Assembly (NCBI GenBank): GCA_943704525.1
Contig: CALSCQ010002413.1
Location: 1 to 11,584, forward strand
Length of the DNA stretch: 11,584 nt
Source: Pigoraptor vietnamica
Taxonomy: Eukaryota; Opisthokonta; Filasterea
Direction of reading: 5' to 3'
This document shows positions 1 through 8,737 of the stretch, in pieces. A model generated the notes under the pieces. It had not been told where the DNA came from, did no database searches, and was given only the letters and a program-made list of their open reading frames with translations. The stretch's first letter is position 1. Each line of letters begins with the position of its first letter. The position numbers were made by a program, and so were the translations under genes.

Positions 1-114
<114 letters not shown>

Positions 115-230
115 TCGGTCTGTCTGTCTGTCTGTCTGTCTCTCTCTGTCTCTGTCTCTCTCTCTCCCCCCCCCCCTCTCTTGCACACACACACACACTC
201 TCTCTCTCTCTCTCTCTCTCTCTTCCCTAA

Positions 231-320
231 GTGGAGTCGAAGGACACACGGCTATGATTTAAGCTGGTCCGACATCTCCCTCACTCGCAGCTGAACACAC
301 ACACACATAGCACATGCACA

Positions 321-361
<41 letters not shown>

Positions 362-453
362 CCACATCTTCACCCTCTCTCACACACGAGTGCGAGTGGA
401 GTCGATGGACACCCTCCTATGATTATTTTAGCTGATCCAATATTTCGCTCACT
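231..453. repeat. degenerate duplicated segment (231-285 and 396-453) separated by CA repeats
   Basis: Both copies begin GTGGAGTCGA/T-GGACAC, continue through CTATGATT and (T)TAGCTG-TCC, and end CTCACT. They differ by point changes and a small indel. Each copy is preceded by a CA/CT microsatellite, and the pure CA run at about 324-361 lies between them. It looks like an old local duplication of a unit made of microsatellite plus unique segment. No gene is visible in 223-597. Confidence 0.7.
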
Positions 454-597
454 GGAGTCAGGCTCTAGTATTCAAGCTGATGCAGAATTGTCTTTGAGAA
501 GCGGTTTTGGCTGCTTTGATGTTGATTTCAAATTCTCTAACACGCACAATGGCTGTCGCCACAGGGATATATTGCGCCAGAGACACGTGACGAGAAC

Positions 598-903
598 ATG
601 GGGTATTGCACACGTGCATCGGACCTTTGGGGTCTGGGAAAGGCGGCGCAAGCGGTTTTTTGGGATGCGTGCAGTGGCCGCAAGCACGAGTGGGGCAAGT
701 TTCTGCATCACTTGCACGTGCTGCTGAGCCATGATGCAGCCGCGCGGGGCACGGCGGAGGAGCGCCTCGCTCTGGTGGAGGACGACTTGCGCCTCCTGGG
801 AATCGGTTGGGATGCGCCGTCGCTGCCGGTCGCCGACTGTGCCGGCTCGCCGGCTGAAGCACGTGATACCGGTGAAAACGTCCACTGGCCAATGGTAAAC
901 TGA
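598..903 (+). CDS. hypothetical ORF carried on dispersed repeat copy 1
   Basis: An ATG-started frame of 101 codons covers the dispersed repeat at 629-840. The recognisable part reads WGLGKAAQAVFWDACSGRKH, then a leucine-rich stretch and LVEDDLRLLGIG. I do not recognise the family. Support for coding comes from comparison with the second copy at 3889-4108. By hand count about 12 of 21 substitutions fall on third codon positions of this frame, and several replacements keep length and hydrophobic pattern. The homology starts only at about 629, so the first ten codons are unsupported. The unit may be an exon fragment of a larger multicopy gene rather than a whole gene. It ends at TGA. Confidence 0.35.
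   Translation: MGYCTRASDLWGLGKAAQAVFWDACSGRKHEWGKFLHHLHVLLSHDAAARGTAEERLALVEDDLRLLGIGWDAPSLPVADCAGSPAEARDTGENVHWPMVN
629..840 (+). repeat. dispersed coding-like repeat, copy 1
   Basis: This 212-bp segment matches 3889-4108 in the same orientation at roughly 90% identity by eye, apart from two small insertions in the other copy (about 6 and 2 bases). Homology fades beyond 840, with a possible gapped tail to about 859. No terminal inverted repeats, target-site duplications or poly(A) tail are visible, so the means of duplication is unknown. The two copies lie on either side of the UFD1 gene. Confidence 0.9.
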
Positions 904-1250
904 GCGGCTCGGGCGGCTGGACAGCGAAATGCCGCCACAGACCTCCATGACATACGCATGGATGCCAACGTATTGGCTCTCTTTTGCTTCGAGAAAACAT
1001 GCCCCCTTGAGCCAGCCTTCTCCATCACTTCGCACGTGGAGTACAAAGCCGTCGGCCGTATCCACATTAAAATGGCATCAAACTGCTCAGGCCGAGCAGG
1101 CCCAATCTCACCTTTCCGCACACTTTCATGAAGAACTCGTACCGCTCGATCATCTCCACGAGTTGTTGCGATGGAAGAGGCAACGGGAAGAGGCAACGTA
1201 CCGTGTTGGCACGTCGAATAACTTATGTTACTGATTGACAGCTCATCCAC
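880..1250 (-). other. possible minus-strand coding remnant, unresolved
   Basis: On the minus strand one frame reads LVEMIERYEFFMKVCGK up to a GTGAGA donor near 1120. A second frame reads GFVLHVRSDGEGWLKGACF and on to EVCGG over about 1050-930. These look like protein but lie in different frames. A stop (TGA) sits just upstream of the second piece, and no intron of ordinary size joins them. A third frame (FDAILMWIRPTALY) is also open between them. This could be exons of an unrecognised gene, a broken gene or chance open frames in GC-rich DNA. No family is recognised. From 1251 to 1760 I see no supported gene, only intergenic sequence at the 3' end of UFD1. Confidence 0.25.
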
Positions 1251-1760
1251 ATTCCCCAGACTGCTTGACCAACTAGGCAGCTGCTGCAGACCAGCCGATG
1301 AGGAGGCCGATTATTTAAAGGCGCATTGTGCGCGCTGGCGACCGGCGGGCGCAGGTGATGTAATGCGGCTTGTGGTTCCATCTTTTTACTGCCCACTTTA
1401 TGACGTCTCTGCATTTTGACCCTAATCTGACTTTGTGACCCTGCGGGGGAGAACGGGGAGGCCGTCATCTGCAACTGCCTGCTTGCCTCAAGTACGGTCG
1501 ACGTACGGCTTGGATTGGACCCCTTTGGACGCCTCTACTGTCGTGACTGTAACATGTGATTGCTTGCCTTCGCTTCCCACAATTTGCAGCACTGCTGCCG
1601 GCAGCCCCAACAGTCATTTGCGCCGCCGGCGAATCCATAGCGCGTCGCTGCCGTCACGAACGCTCGAAAGCGTCTACGAAGCGCACAAAAATTCAAGTCA
1701 CTCTGACCCTATAGATGCGCTCCAAAAATTCTCGCCACACGCAATGGATATCATTCACCA

Positions 1761-3600
1761 TCAGCGAAGTGAGTACCCTTTGCCGGCAAACGCAGCAAAC
1801 GGCTTCTCTTCCGTGGCGCCCTCCTTCCCGCTGGCCTGCGTAACGCAGCCCGTCAGTAGACGCCGGCAATCCCCACAACGGCAATCACAAACGCACCTTC
1901 GCTGGGGTCGGCGACGATGTCGCGCTGGATCCCTTGGGCGGAGGCGTGCCGCGGCTGAACATGAGCTTGCCTTTCGGAAACGAGCCGCCGTCCTCTTCGC
2001 TCTCGGACGTGGCGCGCACCCTGCAAACGCACGACCTCTGTGAGAACTCGACGCTGGACGTGTTCAGAAGGCAAAGTGTGTGCGCATGCGATTGATGCGA
2101 ACGGGGCCAACATGAAACGCCGGCACATGTGCGCACACGCACCGCTGGCCCATGGCGATCGGCTGCGATGCCGCCCTCGCAGCAGCGGCGGCAGCGGCGG
2201 GGTTTTGGACGGGCGACGCCTCCCTCCCTTTCCCCTTCTGGCCCCTCCCGTCCAGACGATACCCTGAGCCCCCGAACGCCTGAAAGCCGCCCTTCGTCGG
2301 GCTTTCGTCCTCTTCGTCGTTGGCTCCTGCGGGACCAAGCGCCTGTGCAAGCCGCTGCGTAAAAAGACGTGGAAAAGGCTGAGTATGGCGCACTGAGGGA
2401 AGGGAGGGGGCGGGGGAAAAGCGTGGCAACGCTAACAAGCACACCTCTTGGTCTGTTGGCGGCGCGGGTCTTTGAGGCTCCACGTAGCCCTTCGGCGCCG
2501 CAAAATCGACCTGCATGTCGCACTCGATGATGGTGACGGCATTGGCCGGCTGCGGTATTTGTTGAGAGAGGACAGAAGAGGATTAGTGACGTCACTGCCG
2601 GCGAAGCCGCCATCGTGCGCACCGACGGGCGCAGGGGCCATGGCACACACCTTCAGCTCCAGGACGTCCAGCTCGTACACCTTATTGTTGTAGTTGATGG
2701 CGATCATGTCGCCGACGGTGAGGCACGCGTAGTTGCGGAGGCTGTTCTCCAGGCTGCGAGGGCACGTGCGGTCAGCTGAGTTGTTTGTTGTGCGAGAAGC
2801 GCGCGTGCTTCCAATGAGAAAGAGATGCGTCGCCAGCGACGCATCGCAGGGTCTCGATGTGCGCACAATTAAGCCACTCACACGGCCTTGGGGTTGCTAA
2901 TGTCGAGAAAATCGACCGACTGCGGCTGGAATTTGGCAAACGAGCACGTGCGGAGAGTCGCACTCTTGACGGTGATGACGTGGCCCTCCTGTAGCACGAG
3001 ATTTTGCATCATCTGTCCGCGACAATTAAACCGGCGTTAGTTGGAATTGCGAATGGTCGCACGGCAGTGGCACACCACACACCACACACACACACATACA
3101 GACACAGATAATCACCCGCGCACACACGCACACATACATACGACATAGCTACACGCGAGCACTCACACACACGCACACGCACACAGCACGAAATACAGAC
3201 GCAAAACACATTCCGCACACGCTGCATAATGCCCTTAAGTACAACTCTGTACGCGACAAAACCCATAAAGCGCCGCTCCCCATTGAAGCAATAATACACG
3301 GTGCGCTTGAGGAAAGCTTACCCAATAGGGGAGGTACACGCGGCCCTCCTCTGCGATGAATTCGAGCACGCCCGCGTGCGTCGTCTTTCCCGCCTTGCGG
3401 TTCGTCAGCTCAAACAGCATCGGGTATGCAATGTTCAGCCGCGACAGCTGGTCCAGCGCCGACGGAGGCAGCACGATTTTCCCGCCCTTTTCTATCTCGC
3501 GAACCTTCTCTTCCTTGGCGTTGGGCAGCATGGCGACGGAAAAGCAGCGGTATTCGCGCACAAAGGTGCCGCCAGGGCCGCCCATACCAAAGGCGAACAT
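1761..3600 (-). CDS. UFD1: UFD1, ubiquitin fusion degradation protein 1 (complete, seven exons)
   Basis: Exons on the complement: 3322-3600, 2882-3012, 2651-2753, 2445-2549, 2143-2354, 1897-2020, 1761-1835; total 1029 bases, 342 residues, stop TGA. All six introns (309, 128, 101, 90, 122, 61 bases) are GT-AG with matching phases. UFD1 is the Npl4 partner that recruits ubiquitinated substrates to p97/Cdc48, as in ER-associated degradation. Family signatures: YRCFSVAML (res. 17-25), [21 protein letters not shown] (about 39-59), YLPYWMMQNL (89-98), [11 protein letters not shown] (127-137), [21 protein letters not shown] (about 144-164) and [10 protein letters not shown] (178-187). Together these form the N-terminal barrel domain. 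The tail has two p97-binding SHP-type motifs, FGGSGYRL (233-240) and FAGKGYSL at the C-terminus. ATG 3600 is preferred because MFAFGM resembles known UFD1 starts; an in-frame ATG at 3705 would add 35 unmatched residues. Length is normal for the family. Confidence 0.97.
3070..3186. repeat. imperfect CA-rich microsatellite inside UFD1 intron 1
   Basis: CA/CACAT/CACG dinucleotide-rich sequence fills much of the first and longest UFD1 intron (3013-3321). It is read as TG repeats in the UFD1 transcript and accounts for that intron's size relative to the others. Confidence 0.9.
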
Positions 3601-3888
3601 TCCCTCTTCGTCCAACCAAAGCACAGAGCCACGGGCAAGAGGCCCCAAAAGACGCGCCTTGAGCACCGCTATTACAGAAGACGCACAAAGAAAGATGCAG
3701 CACACAGGGCAGCTTGAAATTCAACGTAAAATGCGAAGGCTTCACCCAGCACGCCGGAAGTAAAGTTCCAGTGTAACCGTTGACTACGTAACATGACGTC
3801 ACAGCCGGATGCGTGAGGGCTGTAACGTCGTAAAAAAAAAAACACACTCTCGGGAGGTGAGGTGTCTCACCAACGTAGCTCCGGAGCT

Positions 3889-4108
3889 GGGGTCTAGGAA
3901 AGGCGGCACAAGCGGATTTTTGGGATGCCTGCAGCGGCCGCAAGCACGAGTGGGCCGTATTTCTGCACCACGTGGAGGTGCTGCTGAGCCAGGATGCAGC
4001 CGCGCGGGGCACGCGTACGGCGGAGCCGAGCGCCTCGTTCTGGTGGAGGATGACTTGCGCCTCCTGGGAATCGGGCGGGATGCGACATCGCTGCCGGTCG
4101 CCGACTGC
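3889..4108 (+). repeat. dispersed coding-like repeat, copy 2 (frame broken)
   Basis: This second copy of the 629-840 segment has the same strand and order. It keeps WGLGKAAQADFWDACSGRKH. Relative to copy 1 it carries about six extra bases near 4013-4018 and two near 4026-4027. The two-base change shifts the frame, so LVEDDLRLLGIG is no longer continuous with the start of the segment. It lies between the UFD1 start and the MYND gene. The gap 3601-3888 holds no gene; its only notable feature is an 11-A run at 3832-3842. Confidence 0.88.
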
Positions 4109-4343
4109 GCTCGCTGAAGGTGCGCTCCGAACGCATTCCACGCGTGCATGGCACGTGCCAACTGTACTGGCACTTACACTCGTTGCAGGATGTGCGCGGC
4201 TGTCTTTGTGTGCGCTGTGTTTGCGTTCAGTGTCGTCTGTCGTTTGGTGGGCGCTTTCATTCGGCGCCGTTTATGTGCCTGATCGCGTGCGCCGCGCCCG
4301 GGTGTTGCTCAGTTGGCCTCCAAGTGCCGCACCTGTGGTTTTG

Positions 4344-4350
4344 TATATAT
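4344..4350 (+). promoter_or_regulatory. candidate TATA element upstream of the MYND gene
   Basis: TATATAT stands out in GC-rich surroundings, 79 bases before the proposed ATG at 4429. Position and strand fit a core promoter for the plus-strand MYND gene. No transcription start is visible, so this is inference. The stretch 4109-4428 has no other supported feature. Confidence 0.3.
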
Positions 4351-4428
4351 GCGCCGTTGTCGGCATGTCGCCGCTGTATTGCCAGTGCGGTCATTGCTGC
4401 ACAATCATGTGCGTACAACCGACTTCTC

Positions 4429-5289
4429 ATGCGGCTTGCAGTGAGTCTGTGCGATACAAGCCCATTCTCGACAAGACGAGCACATCGGCTGCTGCAGGGC
4501 GCGCCCCGCACTCTGCAGACTCGCGCTCATCTGCGATGACAGCAGACTTTGCGGGACGCGCTGCAAATGCCGCATGTGAGCGGCGATGTGGGATCAACGG
4601 CAGGCGAGTCGGTGGGACGGGAGGGCGCAGGTGCGGGCGAAGGAGAACGCCGCGTCGATGTTTGCAGAACACGCGCAATTGCCAAAGTGAGGCGGGTGGT
4701 TAACGCTTTCGCAGGTACGTGGGTGGGTCACCGGCTGTTCTCCATTTGCGAAGAGATTGAGTCTCTCTTCCGCCGCATGGACGTGCACCTGCGAGACCTC
4801 TCAGACGACATCCCCTCAATACAGGAACTGAATTGTGGGCGGCGCTGCTGGAGCAGAGCCGAGTGCCGGACGCATCCCGGCAGTGGCCGCGCGAAGCCCT
4901 GGTGGGCAGGTTGTGTCGCATGCGCACGAAACAACTGCCACGTGGCTACGTGTGCGGGCAGGCGCTTCGCTGGAGAGTTCGGAGGGGACAGGACGGCGGA
5001 CAGTGCGGGGGACACGAGTGTGCGGCTCGAGTGAATGGTGTTGTCCGCAGAGGTGTGTGTGCGTTGTGGCGTCTGCTGTTCATCCTTCTCTCTTCGATGT
5101 CCAACACGATCTGAGACGGAGCCGATTATGCAGCGGCGTACGTGCGGGGCGTGTGGGACGGGCAGCATTGCGCTGCTCAAGTGTGGGGCGTGTCACGTGG
5201 TGCGTTACTGTTCCCGCGAGTGCCAGAAAGCCGCTTGGCCGCGACACCGCAAGGAGTGCGCCCACCTGCGTTCGAGCAGCGTTGAATGA
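4429..5289 (+). CDS. MYND-type zinc finger protein (four-exon model)
   Basis: The MYND finger in the last exon is secure: CGAC, nine residues, CGAC, then RYCSRECQKAAWPRHRKEC. This is the canonical C-x2-C...C-x2-C...YC-x3-CQ-x2-W...H-x3-C zinc-binding pattern, which usually mediates protein-protein contacts. It is 10 codons from the TGA at 5287-5289. Upstream exons are a model: 4429-4440 (MRLA), 4546-4714, 4825-5030, 5134-5289, giving 180 residues. The junctions GTGAGT/CAGCAG, GTACGT/ATACAG and GTGAAT/ATGCAG keep phase and avoid all stops. The upstream part has no recognised domain. The stretch 4715-4824, treated as intron, is also open and protein-like. The simplest alternative is a 53-residue protein starting at ATG 5128. 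Confidence 0.6.
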
Positions 5290-5411
5290 GAAAGGCCGGA
5301 AATACAGGCCTGTATTTATTTCTGCGCGTACTTTCGTCTCTCGTCTTGACGTGCATGAACCACGGCGAGGGGACATATGTGATCGGGGAAATGGCGCCAA
5401 TCTCGTTCGAA

Positions 5412-5443
5412 GGGACGGGCATTTGGGAGGAGGGGGGGGGGGG
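5412..5443 (+). other. G-quadruplex motif between convergent genes
   Basis: Four G tracts lie on the plus strand: GGG at 5412, 5417 and 5425, and a 12-G run at 5432-5443, with loops of 2, 5 and 4 bases. This fits a standard G4 pattern. It lies between the MYND stop (5289) and the stop of the opposing minus-strand gene (5484), where both transcripts should end. A role in termination or pausing is inference. Confidence 0.6.
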
Positions 5444-5483
5444 TCGTCGCGTGGCGATAAGCCCGCAGAGACACGAAGTGGGT

Positions 5484-8224
5484 TTAATGCACTCGGTAGC
5501 AAAATGAATCAATGACGGGCCGGCTACGGCAGAATGACAGGCTCATGTGACATCGGCAGTTGTGCACGTGCTGCAGCTGAACCGCGCAGCCGAGAGAGGA
5601 GCGCCGAGTGCGTGTATTTGAGGGCGAGCGGGCATCATTCAGACATGGTTTCCTACAACGGCCCTGGGTGGTGCCGCCGGCAATTGACGGGTCGCACTGC
5701 AAGCATGCTGTGCGGCTGACTCCCGTCCACTCACACTCACCTCCACCGTCAGAGAGCGCCTTTCAAGTACGTCGGAGAGTTGGTGGTCAGGCATTGTCAT
5801 TATCCTCATCGCCCCGTCCCGACGCGTCCAGTGGTCGCTGTCATCCCAGAGCATCGCTGTGACCGTTGTACGCGAATCGCACGCCATCCTGCAGGCTGGT
5901 GGGCTTAGAAGCGGCGCACTCCGAGGGCTGTCATGCACACAGCAGAAGGTAGGCAAAAGTGTGCACTTGCGCGTATACGCATGGTGCACAGCAAGTGCAC
6001 GAGTATACAAGGAGATCCAAACACACCTGGGCACTCTTCCCATCCCGCCGCGCGCGGTCGTGGGGCTGCAGGGGCGCATTGCAGTCGTGATCAAGTCCCT
6101 TTGATCCTTCTCTGTCGGCTTCGGCATTCCTTCATCACCACGGCCACGTCCCGCCGCGCGCTTTCACGATCCGCTTGATCCAAGTCGCATTCTCTGTCGA
6201 CCTCCATCCTATCATTCGTCTCAACGGCCGCATCCCGGCCGGCCCCGTACTTCCACGATCCGCATGATCCCGCTCAACGACAGACTGGCGGCTGTTCGGT
6301 GTCACGTGCCTCCTGCGCAGCCCAAGCCGACAGATGCGCTCCTGCATCACATAGGCCCACGTACGTGCGCCCACGATGTTCTTGGCAGTGAGAATGCCAA
6401 AGATCCACAATTCCCACAGCTGACGGCGCTCGCAAGCGTTCCGCACGGCGACGAGAGCAAACGGAAAGATCGCATCCTTCGGGTGCCTACTGTCCAGCGA
6501 CGCAAACCCGGAGACCGAACCCATGACCACGTTCTCGAGAACAGCGTGCGCGGCCGCCTCCGCCCACACCAGGTCAGGCACCGCAACCGACAAGGAACAG
6601 CCACGTGTGCCTGACCGCCTCCAGTACACGTGACCGTGCGCATCTTCGAGCGCCTTCCGAACAGTCTGGAAGCCCGCGACAACATTCTCATCTTCCCCGG
6701 CGCGAATTCGCTCGAGCACGTACTGCAGATCGCCCACATAGTCAGAGCCCCACGTCAGCAGCGCATCAGTCAGCGCCCATTTGCACGCGGAGAGATCAAC
6801 GGAGCCGTCTCGAAAAGGCCTCGCGCCAAACACCCTCCCGTACGACGCCAGCATATGCACAGTCTGGCGCGCAAGGTCAATGCTCCCACTGCAAAGCGCG
6901 CTCGTAAGCTGCCGCATCACAAGCGGCATGAACGATTCATCGAACGTGATGCGCCCGGAGAACGGGGCATGATCGCCCATCCGCACGAGAGCTCGCAAGA
7001 GGGCCGCGGCACCGGGATCGCCCTCGCCATTCGGACGCTTGTTGTCGGCAGCCTGTCGGAGGATCAGAATACTCGAGTACATGGCGCCTTGGCCGATGCC
7101 GCTGAAGAAAAGCACATCGAATGCGGCACTGCGGCGTGGGCCGTCGAGCACGCACTCCAACAGCCGTGCGTACGTGCCCTTGTCAAAACCGATGCAATTG
7201 AGAGGCAGCGGGTTGGCTAGCGCTGCGACGAACGGATTCAGGCGCCCGTTGCAGACAGAAGTGAGGTCCAGCGCGCCGGCACGACCCCACCTGTACTGCT
7301 CGAGAATGGCTTCCAAAGCTGCAGACCACAACCGGGTCCAGGCCCGCTCTCGCTCCCATCCGGCGACAACTGAGATCTACCTCCAGCACGTCCCAAAGAA
7401 TCGACCTTGCTGACCCACGTTCCCTCGATGCCATCGCCGCACGGCGGCACCCCACGAGCAGAGGCAGGAAGGGCTGCTTGCCATGAGTGGCGTTTCCGTT
7501 TCCATTTGTACCATCAACATCGCCAACAGCCGCCGCGGAATATAATCGCCGACGTGCTCGTCGCAGCAGATTGCGTTTCTCTGACCGAACGGCACCGCCT
7601 GCTGCATCGCAATGGCCAATTCAAAGTGCGGCCGCAGAGACATGAGGTCAATCGTCTTCCTCTCAGTTGCGGCGGTCAGTGGCGCAACGTAGTGGCGCAG
7701 GACGCACTCGAGCTTGTCACGGGCGGCGGGCACCTTCGCGACCTCCCGAACATACTCGAAGCACTCGTAGAACGCAATGCACGTCACGGTCTCGTGAAGC
7801 ACCGCCAGCGCGCAGCGCACGTGCATCGTGGGAAATTCGGCAAAGTTTTTGTAGACGTGGAGGAACGCACTGAACGCGAACGACGCGCAGTGTGCCATCG
7901 GCGATGTGGGACTGTCCCCGGTGCCTCCCACCATTCCATAAAGCGACTCTTCGAGCGCCTTGAATGAGCGCAGCATGTCGAACACGAGCCGTGGGCACAG
8001 CTCTCGGAATCGGCACAGGGAAAAGACCGGCTGAGCAGAGGCACCGCTGGGCACCATTCTTCCGCCGGAATGTTCGCGACACACCGCGCGACGTTGACCC
8101 ACGCGCATGTCCACGCCCGCTCGTCAACAGAGACGCCGTCGAGCTGACCGCGACAGCTGAGGTTGTAGAGTTCGCGGGCGAGTTTGGCGGCGTAAGTCGG
8201 AGACTCGCTTATGCACCGCGCCGC
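5484..8224 (-). CDS. long helical protein of unknown function (multi-exon, 5' end unresolved)
   Basis: Model exons on the complement: 8085-8224, 7451-8046, 6251-7369, 6027-6111, 5741-5888, 5484-5696; 766 residues, stop TAA. The core is secure as coding: pieces such as SPTYAAKLARELYNLSC, AFSAFLHVYKNFAEFPTMHV, AGWERERAWTRLWSAALEAI and ALTDALLTWGSDYVGDLQYV are leucine/alanine-rich and look like stacked helices, perhaps armadillo/HEAT-like, but I recognise no family. No signal peptide or membrane segment is clear. Junctions GTGTGT/CCCAG (38 bases), GTGCCG/CTCAG (81), GTACGG/ACAG (139), GTGTGT/TGCAG (138) and GTGAGT/TGCAG (44) keep phase. Weak points are the 38-base gap, the in-frame TAG at 7377-7379 and the GTACGG donor. 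Without that donor the main frame stops at 6135, only 8 bases before the ATG at 6127. The start exon is not found; a GTGAGT donor at 8276 (minus) may end it. Confidence 0.6.
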
Positions 8225-8276
8225 CTACGACGCGCCCGTGTGCCATGAGTACGACACAAGGCACCCACATACTCAC

Positions 8277-8737
8277 AGGTACACACACACAATGCACGAT
8301 CACTGATGCAGTCCAACCCACTGGCCAAGGCTCCTAAAGCTATGGGCATGGTCGCTCAGAGAAAGTGAGGCGCGGGAGCATCCGCATGCACGTCGGTTGC
8401 GCGTGCGCGTGCCGCGTCCTTGATCAGTTCAAATCGGGGCGCCAATCTCCGTGTGGTTGTGTGTGGCTTTTTGCGGATCACGTGCGCGCCCAACTCCCGC
8501 CATGCAGTGCAATGATGAGAGCAATTGCCCCAAACCGATGGGCCAGTGGCGGCGCCGGTCTGTGCCTGACAGCCTCGCTCGTTCCTTCGCTACGACCGTC
8601 TCAGCTCGTCGTTCCTTCGAAGTCATATACTGTGCCTAGTAACAGCTGACTCACGTGGGGTGTCAGTTGGTCTCTACGTGTGGGTGTGCGGCTGTGAACT
8701 GCAGCTGGCACATGTTGTACAGCATGGCGCACCGGCA
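8277..8737. other. stretch with no supported gene
   Basis: This lies between the 5' part of the long minus-strand gene and the URM1-like locus. A minus-strand ATG frame at 8429-8626 begins MTSKERRAETVVAKERARL and could be a first exon of the long gene. I found no donor/acceptor pair that joins it in phase. A near-perfect direct repeat CGTTCCTTCG occurs twice at about 8580-8620. Nothing else is supported. Confidence 0.4.

Noticed and set aside
1435-2043. Plus-strand frame of 202 codons
   Set aside because: It runs antisense over the last UFD1 exons, is basic and low in recognisable motifs, and fits the shadow of a GC-rich gene.
3601-3705. N-terminal extension of UFD1 from the upstream in-frame ATG at 3705
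   Set aside because: The 35 extra residues do not resemble known UFD1 N-termini, whereas MFAFGM at 3600 does.
3832-3842. 11-A run as a retroposon tail for repeat copy 2
   Set aside because: It lies 5' of the plus-strand copy, not 3', and no target-site duplication is visible.
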